The notes: generated by a model not told the origin, from the letters alone. DNA of 64,000 nucleotides from Thermoanaerobaculia bacterium (GCA_947259925.1 CAMYOG010000034.1:42056-106055), one strand, 5' to 3'; shown: positions 34,559 through 44,292, counted from the stretch's first letter. Translations and numbers: made by a program.

Positions 34559-37111
34559 TCATCTCCGACGTCGTCTGGAGACGACGATCGCCACCGCCGC
34601 GAGGGCGAGGCCGCCGGCGATCCACCACATGAGTCCCCGGCGCTCGACCACCGGCGGGGCACTGCCGGTCAGCACATAGCCGGCCCAGAGATGGGGCTCT
34701 CGCCACTCCGGCTGGCGACGAAACTCCTGCTTCGTCCGCCGCAACGCCTCGGCGGCGGTCGCCCCCCGGCTCAGCTGCCAGTAGAACTGATCCATGAACG
34801 TCGCGGTCACCCGGTCCTCGACGTCCCAGAGGGTGGCAACCACGCCGCGGGTGCCGGCGGCGAGGAACGCGCCGGTCAGGGTGGTGATGGAGCCGCCACC
34901 CTCCTCGGACGCGAGCGCGGTCTGACAGGCGGCCAGGACGGCGAGGTCGGCGCGGAGCTCGAGGTCGGCGATCTCGCGCGGGTAGAGCAGTCCATCATCC
35001 GTCTCGCTGGCGGCGAGCAGCACGGCGGCACCCCGTCCGGGCCGTTCGTCGATGACCGTGTGCGTGGCCAGGTGAACGACGCGCGCGCCGTCGCGGGTCG
35101 CGTCCCGCAGGGCGAGCTCGGTCGCCGAGCTGCCGGTCAATAGCGTCGCCGGTCCACCCAGCCAGCGCTCGATCGATGCCAGCTCGCGGTGTGACTCGGG
35201 GAGGGCGCCGAGGCCGAAGCGCGCCGCCAGTAGCTCCGCCGGACGCGAGATCGATGCGGCTCCTTCGGGCATCGGGTCGGCGAGCGCGACCGCGCGGAGG
35301 GCCGCGCCGGTGCCGGCCGGGTCGAGCGACGCCAGGGTCGAGGCGCTCGGCAGGTAGCCGATCGTCGCGCGGTCGACGAGCAGACGCTTGCCGTCGGCCG
35401 ACATCGGCAGCAACTCGAACGGCAGGTAGCGCAACGCCGCGTCGGATGCGATGTGAAGCCCGCCAGTGAGCGCCTCTTCCGCACCGCCGAGGAGGCGATC
35501 TGAGAGCAGCGCCAGATCCTCGTCGGCCGGCGGCCGGCCTCCGGCCAGCGCTCGATGCACGCGCATCACGGCGTCGAGAATCGGCGCGGCCGGCCCGAGG
35601 GCCACCATCTCCAGTCCGCGCCGATCGAGGGTCCACCGCAAGAGCTCGCGCTCGGCTACGAAGTATTCGATCACCCGCGCGGATTCGAGCTCCTCGGCGA
35701 TCTCCTGCCAGCCGAGCGGCCGGCCGGCACCTTCGACCCCGAGCGCGTCGAGGAGCTCGCGTGCCTTGGCTCGTTGCACCAGCTCGAACGCCTCGGCGTC
35801 GTGCCCGGAGCCGGGCTCGCGCCGATGCAGATCGGCGGCGACCTGAACCGCCGCTCGGAAGAGATCCCGCTTACTGCCGAAGAAGTCGGCGCGATGCGAG
35901 TCGGGCGTCAGCTCGGCGCGCACCTCCTCGATGACCTCGAAGGCGCGCTCGAAGAAGCTCTGGGCCGCGGTCAGATCGCCGCGGCCGGCGGCGATCCGAC
36001 CGAGACCGGCGAGCGACGACCAGCGACCTTCAGCGGATCCACTCTCCTCCGACACTTCGAGCGCGCGCTCGAACAGCTGCTCGGCCTCGTCGAGCCGATT
36101 CTGCTCGTGTAGCAGGCTCGCCAGGTAGAAGAGATCCTGGATCTCCTCCGGCCGGTCGCCAGCACTCACCGCGAGCGCCAACGCCTCGCGGTAGGCGACC
36201 TCCGCCGCCTCGGGCTGATCGAGGTTGAGATGGCGGGCGAGGGCGATGTTCAGCAGCGCGTTCGACAACCCCGAGTCGTTATCGAGACGCCGGTAGGCGA
36301 GCGCCGCCTCCTCGTACAGCTCGACGGCCCGAACCGGATCTCCCAGGTTGCGGTAGGCGACGCCCAGGTTGACCTTGAGCAGGGCGTCGAGACCTTCGTC
36401 GATCTCTCCCTCCGCGACCAGGGCCTGTCGGTAGCTCTCCAGAGCGGCACGGAAAGCTCCGAGCTTCTCGAGTACCACCCCCTCGTTGAGCAGCGCGATC
36501 CGGCTCTGAGACGCGCTCCAATCGGCCTCTGGATTCGCCTCGGCGAGGCGCAGCACCTCATCGATCCGGCCGAGCGCGTCGGCGTAGTCCCCTGCCTGGA
36601 TCGCGACCCCCGAGAGGTTGCTCAGGTTGCGGGAGACACTCAGCCGGTCGTCGGCCTCGCGGTTGATCTCCAGGGCTTCGAGGTAGCGCTCCCTGGCCTC
36701 CCGGTAGCGGCCGAGGTTCTGGAGCGTCAGGCCGAGGTTGTTGAGCGTCGCCGCCATCCGCTGCCGGTCGTCGCTCTGACGGCGCAGCACCAGGGCCGCC
36801 TCGCACTCGACCAGGGCGGCTTCGTATTCGCTCCGGTTCATCAGGATCACGCAGGCATTCGTGTGGGCGGCCGCGGCGACCTGGGGCGCGCCTTCTACGG
36901 CGGCTGCGGCGACCGCGCGGTACGCCTCGAGAGCCTCGTCGAGGCGCCCGCTCAGATGGAGCTCGATCGCCTCTTGGATGGTCTGCGCGCGAGCGGTGGG
37001 GGCGCTGGCGAGGAGCGAGATCCCCAGAGCCACCAAGAGCGCGAAGAAAGGCTGTTCCGATCGTCGCCGGCGGCTGTCCCAAGAGTCAGTACGGGCAGGC
37101 TCTGACAACAA
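34559..37111 (-). CDS. TPR-CHAT caspase-like protease, membrane-anchored
   Basis: About 850 residues from TTG at 37111 (an ATG at 37165 would overlap the divergent gene). Signal-like helix LLVALGISLLASAPTARA, then some ten TPR repeats (about 40-420), a CHAT caspase-like domain with the dyad His in VVHLATHT and Cys in LAVLAACQTA, GVVATLWDVED, and a C-terminal membrane helix followed by a run of Arg. The CHAT histidine is followed by Thr instead of the usual Gly. Divergent from an Asp-rich lipoprotein gene with only about 20 bp between them. Confidence 0.9.
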   Translation of the reverse strand: MLSEPARTDSWDSRRRRSEQPFFALLVALGISLLASAPTARAQTIQEAIELHLSGRLDEALEAYRAVAAAAVEGAPQVAAAAHTNACVILMNRSEYEAALVECEAALVLRRQSDDRQRMAATLNNLGLTLQNLGRYREARERYLEALEINREADDRLSVSRNLSNLSGVAIQAGDYADALGRIDEVLRLAEANPEADWSASQSRIALLNEGVVLEKLGAFRAALESYRQALVAEGEIDEGLDALLKVNLGVAYRNLGDPVRAVELYEEAALAYRRLDNDSGLSNALLNIALARHLNLDQPEAAEVAYREALALAVSAGDRPEEIQDLFYLASLLHEQNRLDEAEQLFERALEVSEESGSAEGRWSSLAGLGRIAAGRGDLTAAQSFFERAFEVIEEVRAELTPDSHRADFFGSKRDLFRAAVQVAADLHRREPGSGHDAEAFELVQRAKARELLDALGVEGAGRPLGWQEIAEELESARVIEYFVAERELLRWTLDRRGLEMVALGPAAPILDAVMRVHRALAGGRPPADEDLALLSDRLLGGAEEALTGGLHIASDAALRYLPFELLPMSADGKRLLVDRATIGYLPSASTLASLDPAGTGAALRAVALADPMPEGAASISRPAELLAARFGLGALPESHRELASIERWLGGPATLLTGSSATELALRDATRDGARVVHLATHTVIDERPGRGAAVLLAASETDDGLLYPREIADLELRADLAVLAACQTALASEEGGGSITTLTGAFLAAGTRGVVATLWDVEDRVTATFMDQFYWQLSRGATAAEALRRTKQEFRRQPEWREPHLWAGYVLTGSAPPVVERRGLMWWIAGGLALAAVAIVVSRRRRR

Positions 37112-37131
37112 GGTAGAGGAGATCACATCTG

Positions 37132-38436
37132 ATGAACTACAAGTTTTTCCGACTCGCTGCCACACTCACGCTGGCTCTGCTGCTGATGGTATCGGCGGCA
37201 TGCAACCGATCGAAATCGGACGCTAACACGGGGCCGACGGCACCTCCGGTGCCGGAGCTCGAGAGCGACCTGACCTCGGTACAGCTCCTCGGACTGGCCG
37301 GCGAAGACTTCCAGGCGCGTGGCGACTCCGACGGCGACAGCGACTCGGATTCCGACAGCGAGATCGACTCGGATGGCGACACCGATTCGGATGGCGACAC
37401 TGATTCGGACAGCGATACCGACTCGGACGACGACACCGACGGCTGCGACAACAGTGGTCCGGGAAGCTGCGACGACGACCTGGACGACGACACGGACGGC
37501 GACAGCGACACCGACAGCGACACCGACAGTGACAGCGACACGGACGGCGACGACTGTGACAACAGCGGGCACGGCAACTGCGACGATGATGATCCGTTGT
37601 CGCTCGGTGCCGAGTTCGACGGTCGCCTCGCCGGTGTGGGCGCCGACGGCCAGACCCTGCAGCTGACCGACGGTACGCTGGTGGGCATCGCCCCCGAGAC
37701 CTTCTGGGAACCGAACAGCGACCTCTTCTCGATCCCGGCGATCGAGGCCGCGCTGGCGCGCGGTCAGCGGGTGAAGGTCGAGGGCGACGGCGTCATCCGG
37801 GCAGACGGTGCGGTCGAAGCGCGCACGATTCGAGCCAAGGCCAATCGCAACCGGAGAGGCCGCGACAGTGGCGGCCGCGATGACGACCGGGACGATTCTC
37901 CGGACGACGTAGGCGAGTTCCGGGGTCGTGTCGACGCCACCGACGCCGGTTCGCGCGCCCTCTTCCTTCGCAGCGGCAGGATCGTCACCGTGCCGCGCGG
38001 CGCCGACTGGGATCCGAGCGGCGATCTCTTTACCTTCCGCCAGGTGGCCGCTGCCGTCGACCGCAGCGAGCGCGTGCGCATCGAGGGGCTCGGCTCACGG
38101 ACGGCGAGCGGCGTCATCGAGGCCAGCTCGATCAAGGCGGAGACCGACGGCAACGACGACGGCATCGGCGACAACCCGGGCAACCCGGGTAACGACGAGT
38201 TCGAGAGCAGAGTCATCGGTGTCGACGCTGGCGGAGGACTGCTCTTTCTCGCCAACGGACTCACGGTGGTGGTCAACGCCTCTACCATCTGGGACCCGTT
38301 GGGCGATCTCTTCAGCCTGCAGTCGACCGCGACCGCCGTGGCGATAGGTCGCCCGGTGCGGGCGGAGGGCGACGGAGCCCTGCTCTCAGACGGCACCGTG
38401 CTCGCCCTGACGCTGAAAGTCGAGGTCGACGACTGA
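37132..38436 (+). CDS. Asp/Ser-rich lipoprotein with three DUF5666 repeats
   Basis: 434 residues. Lipobox LMVSAAC (Cys24). Residues about 64-155 are a low-complexity block of DSDGDTDSD repeats with two CDNSG-x-G-x-C pairs, suggesting Ca2+ binding as in thrombospondin-type-3 or dockerin-like stretches. Three DUF5666-like modules follow, each with GR-V-x-(A/G) ... DPxGDLF ... VRxEG ... ASxIK motifs (about 158-240, 265-345, 360-434). A strong rho-independent terminator follows. The 5' end abuts the divergent CHAT gene; the shared promoter region is tiny. Surface location is likely; function unknown. Confidence 0.85.
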   Translation: MNYKFFRLAATLTLALLLMVSAACNRSKSDANTGPTAPPVPELESDLTSVQLLGLAGEDFQARGDSDGDSDSDSDSEIDSDGDTDSDGDTDSDSDTDSDDDTDGCDNSGPGSCDDDLDDDTDGDSDTDSDTDSDSDTDGDDCDNSGHGNCDDDDPLSLGAEFDGRLAGVGADGQTLQLTDGTLVGIAPETFWEPNSDLFSIPAIEAALARGQRVKVEGDGVIRADGAVEARTIRAKANRNRRGRDSGGRDDDRDDSPDDVGEFRGRVDATDAGSRALFLRSGRIVTVPRGADWDPSGDLFTFRQVAAAVDRSERVRIEGLGSRTASGVIEASSIKAETDGNDDGIGDNPGNPGNDEFESRVIGVDAGGGLLFLANGLTVVVNASTIWDPLGDLFSLQSTATAVAIGRPVRAEGDGALLSDGTVLALTLKVEVDD

Positions 38437-38465
38437 CGTTCGGCTTCGGCGTTCACCCCCCCAAG

Positions 38466-38499
38466 GGCCGGGTCCGCGAGTGCGGGCTCGGCCTCTTTT
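38466..38499 (+). terminator. rho-independent terminator
   Basis: A 12-bp stem GGCCGGGTCCGC / GCGGGCTCGGCC (two G-U pairs), loop GAGT, followed by TCTTTT. It lies 29 bases after the stop of the DUF5666 gene and before the next start. Confidence 0.85.
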
Positions 38500-38634
38500 C
38501 ATAGGGTCTGGTGACGCCGACAGCCACGAAACGCCGATTCCGTCTGATCCGGGTGAGTGAACCGCTTCACAGTCGCCGCTCGCGACCCATTGCTAGACTG
38601 CGATTCGGTCAATGGACTCAGAGGAGATCCGCAC

Positions 38635-39162
38635 ATGGTGAAGACACGTCGTTCGTTTCTCGTTTGCCTAGTCCTCGCCGCTGCCGTCAGCTTGCCGACG
38701 AGCGCCGAGGTGTTCACCATCACCATGAAGAACGACACCGAGTTCCTCACCCGCTACCAACCGCGGCAGGACCCCCGCAACGAGAATCAGGTGGTCTTTC
38801 TGACCGAGGTCGGCAACTGGATCGCGCTCTCCAAGGACACGATCGCCGAGATCACCTCGGACACCGAGGCGCGCGGCTTCGGCACCGTCCTCGACACCAG
38901 CACCATTCTCATCGGCTGGGCGCCGAACGATAAGCTCGATCCGGCCGCTGAGGCGACCGATCCGACCACCCAGCTTCTCAACTACCTCCGGGAGCGCGAT
39001 TCCCGGCCGGAGCAGGACTTCAGCGTTCAGCAGTTCGTGAATCCCGACGAGGCTGGACTCGGCGGTATCCCCGCCGCCGGCATCACCTCCTCGGGCTCGA
39101 GCTCCTTCCCGGTCGCCTTCGGCACCCCCGGGGCGGTCGAGCCGCCGACGCCGGATCAGTAG
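38635..39162 (+). CDS. secreted protein of unknown function
   Basis: 175 residues; AGGAG seven to eleven bases before ATG. Signal peptide RSFLVCLVLAAAVSLPTSA. The N-terminal half (VFTITMKNDTEFLTRYQPR, NENQVVFLTEVGNWIALSK, AEITSDTEARGFG) looks like a compact beta domain often seen in Acidobacteriota-type exported proteins that also occur as a 'DUF' about gene expression of 'ITSD' type; I cannot name it. The rest is Pro/Gly-rich and disordered. It ends shortly before a strong terminator that separates it from the cobalamin operon. Confidence 0.7.
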   Translation: MVKTRRSFLVCLVLAAAVSLPTSAEVFTITMKNDTEFLTRYQPRQDPRNENQVVFLTEVGNWIALSKDTIAEITSDTEARGFGTVLDTSTILIGWAPNDKLDPAAEATDPTTQLLNYLRERDSRPEQDFSVQQFVNPDEAGLGGIPAAGITSSGSSSFPVAFGTPGAVEPPTPDQ

Positions 39163-39214
39163 GCGCTCGCGGTCGTGAGCCCCGTGCGCTAGACTCGAAG
39201 CGCAACGGAAGTGG

Positions 39215-39243
39215 GACCCCCGCCTGGCGGGGGTCGTTTCTTT
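39215..39243 (+). terminator. rho-independent terminator
   Basis: Perfect 9-bp stem GACCCCCGC / GCGGGGGTC with loop CTG, followed by GTTTCTTT. It insulates the 38635 gene from the cobalamin riboswitch. Confidence 0.88.
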
Positions 39244-39249
39244 GACAGA

Positions 39250-39445
39250 ACCGGCACTCGCTCGTGGCGACACGCGAGGGCCGGCACGCCGTGGCCGAGG
39301 GAAGCCGGTGAGAGTCCGGCATGGCCCCCGCCACTGTGACCGGGGACGAAACCGAAACGGTGCCACTGCTCGATTCCGATCGACGGGTTGATCGCGTGGG
39401 AAGGCTCGGGAGTAGGCTGATCCGGAAGTCAGGAGACCTGGCGCG
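39250..39445 (+). ncRNA. cobalamin riboswitch
   Basis: The leader of the TonB-receptor gene carries the B12-box core AAGCCGGTGAGAGTCCGGC, then CCCCGCCACTGTGACCGGGG, a second GCCACTG, GGGAAGGC and the closing GTCAGGAGACCTG. These elements in this order define the adenosylcobalamin riboswitch. It ends about 25 bases before the start codon and its GGAGGAG ribosome site, so translation inhibition on B12 binding is likely. It implies that the operon serves cobalamin import. Confidence 0.95.
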
Positions 39446-39471
39446 GCGAAGCGACCGAGGAGGAGCGTTCC

Positions 39472-41643
39472 ATGCGCCCTGCCCATCGGCCCGGAGAAAC
39501 CGTCGGGGGATCGGTTTCGAGACAGGGCCACGATTCGATCCCCCGAACGCGCGTCCCGCTTCGAGCAGCGGCGGCGGTCTGCTCCGTGCTGCTGTGGTGC
39601 TGGCCGGTGTTCGTCGTGGCAGCGGAGAGCTCCGACCGCGACGAGCCGGACGCGATCGAGGTGTCGGAGAGCCTGACCGTCACCGATACCCGGCTTCGTG
39701 ATCGCGCTCGCACCGCCGACGGCCCGCAGCGCTCGGTGCCCGCCCATGTGACCGTTCTGGAGCGGGTCGAGATCGAGCGCGGCAACGTCGAGACCCTCCA
39801 GGACCTCCTGGCGACGCAGGCCGGGGCGATCCTCTTCGACGAGATCGGGGACGATGTCTCCAAGACCCTCGACCTGCGCGGCTTTGGAGGCAGCGGCACC
39901 AGGGTGTTCCTGAACGGCGCGCCGCTCAACGATCCGCGCAACAACAGCCTGGCTCTCGAGCTGGTGCCGCTCGACCATCTCGATCGGGTAGAGATCACCC
40001 GCGGCTCGACCGCTGCCCTGGCCGGTGGCGGCTCGGAGGCGGGCGTGATCAACCTCTGGACGCGTCCGGGTGGACCTCTCGGCGGCGAGCTGTCGGCTGC
40101 GGCCGGCGAATTCGGCACCCTCGATCTGAGCGGCTCGATGACCACCCGCGCCGGGGCGACCGACGTCGCTCTTTCGGCTGCGCTCTACGCGACCGACGGC
40201 TTTCGCGAGAACGCCGACGGCGATCTGGTGCGGGGCGGACTCGATCTCGGCTGGGATCTCGGGGCCGGCCGGCGGCTCGATCTGTCCGTGGTGAGCGGCG
40301 CCGCCGACTTCGGCAATCCCGGAGCGCTGACCCTGGCGGAGCACGACTCCGCTCCGGAGCGGTCCCCGTTCAACTCTCTCGACTTCACCGACGAGTCGCT
40401 GACCCAGGCGGTGCTCAACCTGACCACCAACCTCGGCGATCGCTGGTCCCTCGCGGCCAATCTCTTTGGCCGCGATCGGCAGACCGACGCCCTGACCACC
40501 GGCCGCGCGGCGCCCGCCTTCGGAGGCTTCTTCCTGGCGACCGAGACCGCGGTGATCGGGTCGGCCGTGCAGCTCGGCCGTGGCCGGGAGTCGGCGGCCT
40601 CCGGGAGCTACCTGAGTCTCGGCGTCGAGTGGCTGGACGGCGAGACCGATGCGGCCGGCTTCGGTACGTCGGCGAGCGATCTGGGGCGGGTCTCACCAGA
40701 CGGACTGGCGTCGGAGAACACCACCGAGCGGCGCACGATCGGGCTCTACCTGCAGGAGCGCTGGCAGATCAGCGAGCGAGTCACGCTGACCGCCGGCGCG
40801 CGCTACGACGAGCAAGAGGTCGCCTATCGCGAGAATTCTCCGAGTCCGACCAACGACGACGCGCGCGACTTCTCGGAGGTCTCCCTGCGCGCGGGGCTCG
40901 CCTGGAGTGTCGGTGCGGCCCACAGCGCCTACGCATCGTACGGCGAGGCGTTCCTGCCGCCGACCGTCGAGGAGCTGTTCTCGTTTCCGCTCTTCGGCAG
41001 CAACCCCGACCTCCGACCCCAGGACTCGCGATCGCTCGAGCTCGGGTTCCGCGGCCGGTGGGGTGGCGGCCGCGCTCTCGACCTGGCCCTCTTCCAGATC
41101 GACACCGAGGATGAGATCGTCTTCGATCCCGACTCTTCCCTGGGACTCTTCGGCGCCAACGTGAATATCGGTGAGGCCCGACGGCGCGGCCTGGAGCTCT
41201 CCGCGCGCGGCGATCTCGGTCGGACGGCGCGCGCCTTCGCCAACCTGACACTGATGGACCCGGAGCTCGCCAACGGCCCTCACGCCGGCAACACTCTGCC
41301 CCTGGTTCCCGAAGAGCGCCTGTCGATCGGAGTCGACGTCGAGCTGCCGCACGCGCTCGATCTGCGCGCGGTGGTCAGCCACGTCGGCGACCAGGTGCTC
41401 GACAACGACGACGCCAACAGTGCCGAGCGCCTCGACGCCTACACGGTGGTCAACGCGCGCCTCTCCTGGTCGCCGCGATCGGATCGTGGCGCCACCCTCT
41501 TCGTCGACGCCCGCAACCTGTTCGACGAGCGCTACGCCACCCGCGGCATCTTCGCGTTCGACTTCCAGACCTTCACCAACGAGGCCTTCCTGACCCCGGC
41601 TCCGGGCCGGCGGATCATGGGCGGCGTGGAGTGGAGGTTCTAG
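39472..41643 (+). CDS. btuB: BtuB-like TonB-dependent vitamin B12 receptor
   Basis: 723 residues preceded by GGAGGAG. After the leader comes a TonB-box-like EVSESLTVTDTR (about 63-74), a plug domain (DLRGFGGSGTRVFLNGAPLN, VEITRGSTAALAGG) and an outer-membrane barrel ending in GGVEWRF. The cobalamin riboswitch upstream and the BtuFDC genes downstream identify the substrate as cobalamin or a precursor. The N-terminal stretch before the signal helix is long (about 28 residues); a later start could be used. Overlaps the next gene by 13 bases. Confidence 0.9.
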   Translation: MRPAHRPGETVGGSVSRQGHDSIPRTRVPLRAAAAVCSVLLWCWPVFVVAAESSDRDEPDAIEVSESLTVTDTRLRDRARTADGPQRSVPAHVTVLERVEIERGNVETLQDLLATQAGAILFDEIGDDVSKTLDLRGFGGSGTRVFLNGAPLNDPRNNSLALELVPLDHLDRVEITRGSTAALAGGGSEAGVINLWTRPGGPLGGELSAAAGEFGTLDLSGSMTTRAGATDVALSAALYATDGFRENADGDLVRGGLDLGWDLGAGRRLDLSVVSGAADFGNPGALTLAEHDSAPERSPFNSLDFTDESLTQAVLNLTTNLGDRWSLAANLFGRDRQTDALTTGRAAPAFGGFFLATETAVIGSAVQLGRGRESAASGSYLSLGVEWLDGETDAAGFGTSASDLGRVSPDGLASENTTERRTIGLYLQERWQISERVTLTAGARYDEQEVAYRENSPSPTNDDARDFSEVSLRAGLAWSVGAAHSAYASYGEAFLPPTVEELFSFPLFGSNPDLRPQDSRSLELGFRGRWGGGRALDLALFQIDTEDEIVFDPDSSLGLFGANVNIGEARRRGLELSARGDLGRTARAFANLTLMDPELANGPHAGNTLPLVPEERLSIGVDVELPHALDLRAVVSHVGDQVLDNDDANSAERLDAYTVVNARLSWSPRSDRGATLFVDARNLFDERYATRGIFAFDFQTFTNEAFLTPAPGRRIMGGVEWRF

Positions 41644-42515
41644 AGCTGGGCAGACTCTCTCCAGCGCTGCTGCTGGCGGTCTGGCTGGCCATGACCGGCT
41701 GTGCCGGTGAGGCGCCGGAGCCTGCGGTCGAGGTTCCCGAGCGGATCATCGCGGTGGCGCCGAGCCTGGTCGAGGTCGTCTTCGGCCTCGGCTTGGGCGA
41801 TCAGGTGGTCGGAGTCGGCGACTACGCGCTCTGGCCGCCGGAGGTGTTCTCGAAACCGCGTCTCGGCGGCCTGTTCGACGTCCGTCTCGAGGCGATCGTC
41901 GAGCTCGATCCCGATCTGGCGATTCTGCTGCCGGGTGAGGAAAAGCTGGCGGCGCAACTGAGAGAGCTCGGCGTAGAGGTGCTCACCGTCAGGCACGAGA
42001 CGCTCGACGACATCGAGCGATCGATGCTGGTCATCGGAGAGCGGCTGGGGGTGGAGGCGGTCGGTGCCGAGATGGCGAGCCGCTTTCGTGCCGAGCTGGA
42101 GTATCAGCCGCTGCCGGCGCGGGGGACCGTTCTCCTGGCGATCACCCGAGAGGCGGGCAACCTCGGCGAGGTCCTGGTCGCGGGATCGGGCACCTTCTAC
42201 GACGAGCTGCTCGAGCATCTGGGGGTCTACAACGCCTTCGCCGGCTCGAAGCTGACCTACCCGCAGGTGAGCGCCGAGGGGATCCTCCGGAGCGGCGCGC
42301 AGGCGGTCATCGAGCTACAGCCGAGGCGGCTCTCGAGCGAAGGGGATCGGCGGCTGCTGTCGGACTGGTACCAGCTGTCGGGTCTGCCTGCCGTGCAGCA
42401 GGACTGCCTGCGCGTGGTCGCCGGCGATCACGTGCTGCTCCCCGGCCCACGCGTGACCCGCTTACTGAGCGAGCTGCGCGAGGTGCTCGCGACTTGTCCC
42501 GCCTTCTCGGAATGA
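41631..42515 (+). CDS. btuF: BtuF-like cobalamin-binding lipoprotein
   Basis: 294 residues from GTG, which overlaps the btuB stop. Lipobox LAMTGC (Cys about 24). The PBP2-type class III fold is seen in RIIAVAPSLVEVVFGLGLGD, VVGVGDYALWPPE, LGGLFDVRLEAIVELDPDLA and LAITREAGNLGEVLVAG. It would capture cobalamin for the BtuCD importer. Stop overlaps btuD by four bases. Confidence 0.9.
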   Translation: MEVLELGRLSPALLLAVWLAMTGCAGEAPEPAVEVPERIIAVAPSLVEVVFGLGLGDQVVGVGDYALWPPEVFSKPRLGGLFDVRLEAIVELDPDLAILLPGEEKLAAQLRELGVEVLTVRHETLDDIERSMLVIGERLGVEAVGAEMASRFRAELEYQPLPARGTVLLAITREAGNLGEVLVAGSGTFYDELLEHLGVYNAFAGSKLTYPQVSAEGILRSGAQAVIELQPRRLSSEGDRRLLSDWYQLSGLPAVQQDCLRVVAGDHVLLPGPRVTRLLSELREVLATCPAFSE

Positions 42516-43306
42516 CCGACGCGGCGTTGGCTCTCGTGCGACTCGCTGGCGCCGGCTGGTCGGTGGCCAGCCGGACGATTCTCGGCCCGATCGAGCTCGA
42601 GGTGGAGCCGGGCGAGTGTCTGGTCGTGGTCGGGCCGAACGGCGCCGGCAAGACCACGCTCCTGCGGCTCGTCTCCGGGCTGATCGAACCGAGTATGGGC
42701 ACCGTCTTCTGGCAGCGGACGCCGCTCTCGGCGCTGACCCGCCGAGAGCTCGCACAGCGGATCGCCTATGTGCCGCAGCTCCGGCCGGCCCGGATCCCGC
42801 TGTCGGTCGGCCAGCTGGTGCTGCTCGGTCGGTACCCGTACATGAGCCGCTTTCAGCTGGCGCCGGGCAGCAACGACTTCGACGCGGTCGAGCGTGCTCT
42901 CGGCCAGGTGGGGCTCGAGCGACATCGAGACCGCCCGGTCGACGAGCTCTCCGGGGGCGAGCGCCAGGCGGTGTTCATCGCGGCTGCTCTCGCCCAGGAG
43001 GCGGAGCTCCTGGTTCTCGACGAGCCGACGACCCACCTGGATCCGCGGCACCAGCGCGAGATCGCGGCGTTGATCAGGAGGTTCAATCGCGAACACGGCC
43101 GGACGGTGCTGACCGCGACCCATGATCTGAACTTCGCGTCGCTGATCGCCGACCGCGTCGTCGCTCTCCGCGACGGCGAGGTCCTGGCCTGCGAGCCGCC
43201 GGCGAGCGCCATGCGCCCCGAGCTGCTCGAGCGCCTGTTCGAGGCTCCGTTCGAGGTCGTCCGCGCCGGCGAGCGACCGATGACCGTCCTCGAGCTCGAC
43301 GGATGA
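42512..43306 (+). CDS. btuD: BtuD-like ABC transporter ATPase
   Basis: 264 residues; ATG at 42512 overlaps the btuF stop (ATGA), favoured over a TTG 18 bases upstream. Walker A GPNGAGKTTL, signature ELSGGERQAV, Walker B ELLVLDEPTTHLD, and switch His in ATHDLNFA are all intact. It is the cytoplasmic ATPase of the FecCD/BtuC-type importer that follows. Overlaps btuC by four bases. Confidence 0.93.
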   Translation: MTDAALALVRLAGAGWSVASRTILGPIELEVEPGECLVVVGPNGAGKTTLLRLVSGLIEPSMGTVFWQRTPLSALTRRELAQRIAYVPQLRPARIPLSVGQLVLLGRYPYMSRFQLAPGSNDFDAVERALGQVGLERHRDRPVDELSGGERQAVFIAAALAQEAELLVLDEPTTHLDPRHQREIAALIRRFNREHGRTVLTATHDLNFASLIADRVVALRDGEVLACEPPASAMRPELLERLFEAPFEVVRAGERPMTVLELDG

Positions 43307-44283
43307 GGTCGCCGGCCGTCTGGGTCGTTCTGACCGCGCTCGTCTGGGTGATTGCACTGCTCGCGATTCCTTTCCTGGGCGCCGAGCTCGTCCGTCCGAC
43401 GGATCTGCTCAGCGGCGAGCCGACGGTGGCCGCGGTCTTCTGGAAGCTGCGGCTGCCGCGGGTGCTCCTGGGGCTGCTCGTCGGCGGCGCGCTCGCGGTC
43501 TCGGGCTCGAGCCTGCAGACCCTCTTTCGCAACCCGCTGGCCGAGCCGTACACGCTCGGGGTGGCGTCGGGAGCGGCTCTCGGTGCCGTGGCGGCGCAGC
43601 AGTTCGCGCCGCCCTCCGCCGAGCTGGCGATCCCGGTGGTGTTCGTTGCCGCGTTCGCGGGCGCCGCCGGGGTGACCCTGTTTCTGCTCGGACTGGCGCG
43701 CAGCCGGTTCGGCTTCGACACGGCGACCCTGCTGCTCGCCGGGATCGCGATCACGCTCTCGTGCTCGGCGGCGATCCTGCTGCTGCAGTACCTGGCGGAC
43801 TTCACGCGCACCTTCCGCATGGTGCGCTGGATGATGGGCGGTCTGGCGGTGGTCGGCTACCGCGAGGTGCTCTGGGTGACACCCTGGGTGCTGATCGGCA
43901 GCGCCGTTCTGTTCGGGATGCGCTGGACCCTGAACCAGCTGCTCGCGGGCGAGGAGCTGGCGTCGAGCCGCGGCGTCGATCTCAAGCGACTGCGGCTCTG
44001 GGTTCTCGGGGTCACCTCGGCGATGGTGGGGGCGCTGGTCGCGGTTACCGGCCCGATCGGCTTCGTCGGCCTGATCGTTCCCCACATCCTGCGCCGCGCG
44101 ACCGGTCACGACCACGGCTACCTGCTGCCCGCTTGCCTGTTCGGCGGCGGCGCCTTCCTGGCCTTCTCGGATCTGGCCGCGCGCGTGGTGATGGCTCCGG
44201 CCGAGCTGCCGGTCGGCATCCTGACCGCCCTGCTCGGTGGACCGTTCTTCCTCTGGCTGCTGATCGCGCGAGGAGACCGGTAG
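43303..44283 (+). CDS. btuC: BtuC-like FecCD-family permease
   Basis: 326 residues with ten predicted transmembrane helices. RLPRVLLGLLVGGALAVSG and FRNPLAEPYTLGVASGAALG are the conserved FecCD signatures, and GFVGLIVPHILRRATGHDH is the cytoplasmic coupling region. It forms the channel of the cobalamin importer. Last gene clearly linked to the riboswitch; small membrane genes follow within nine bases. Confidence 0.92.
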   Translation: MRSPAVWVVLTALVWVIALLAIPFLGAELVRPTDLLSGEPTVAAVFWKLRLPRVLLGLLVGGALAVSGSSLQTLFRNPLAEPYTLGVASGAALGAVAAQQFAPPSAELAIPVVFVAAFAGAAGVTLFLLGLARSRFGFDTATLLLAGIAITLSCSAAILLLQYLADFTRTFRMVRWMMGGLAVVGYREVLWVTPWVLIGSAVLFGMRWTLNQLLAGEELASSRGVDLKRLRLWVLGVTSAMVGALVAVTGPIGFVGLIVPHILRRATGHDHGYLLPACLFGGGAFLAFSDLAARVVMAPAELPVGILTALLGGPFFLWLLIARGDR

Positions 44284-44292
44284 AATGACTCG

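Noticed and set aside
37321..37590. Asp-Ser repeat region considered as a CRISPR-like or minisatellite array
   Set aside because: Repeats are short codon-level repeats (GAC/AGC) in frame inside a lipoprotein gene, with no spacers.
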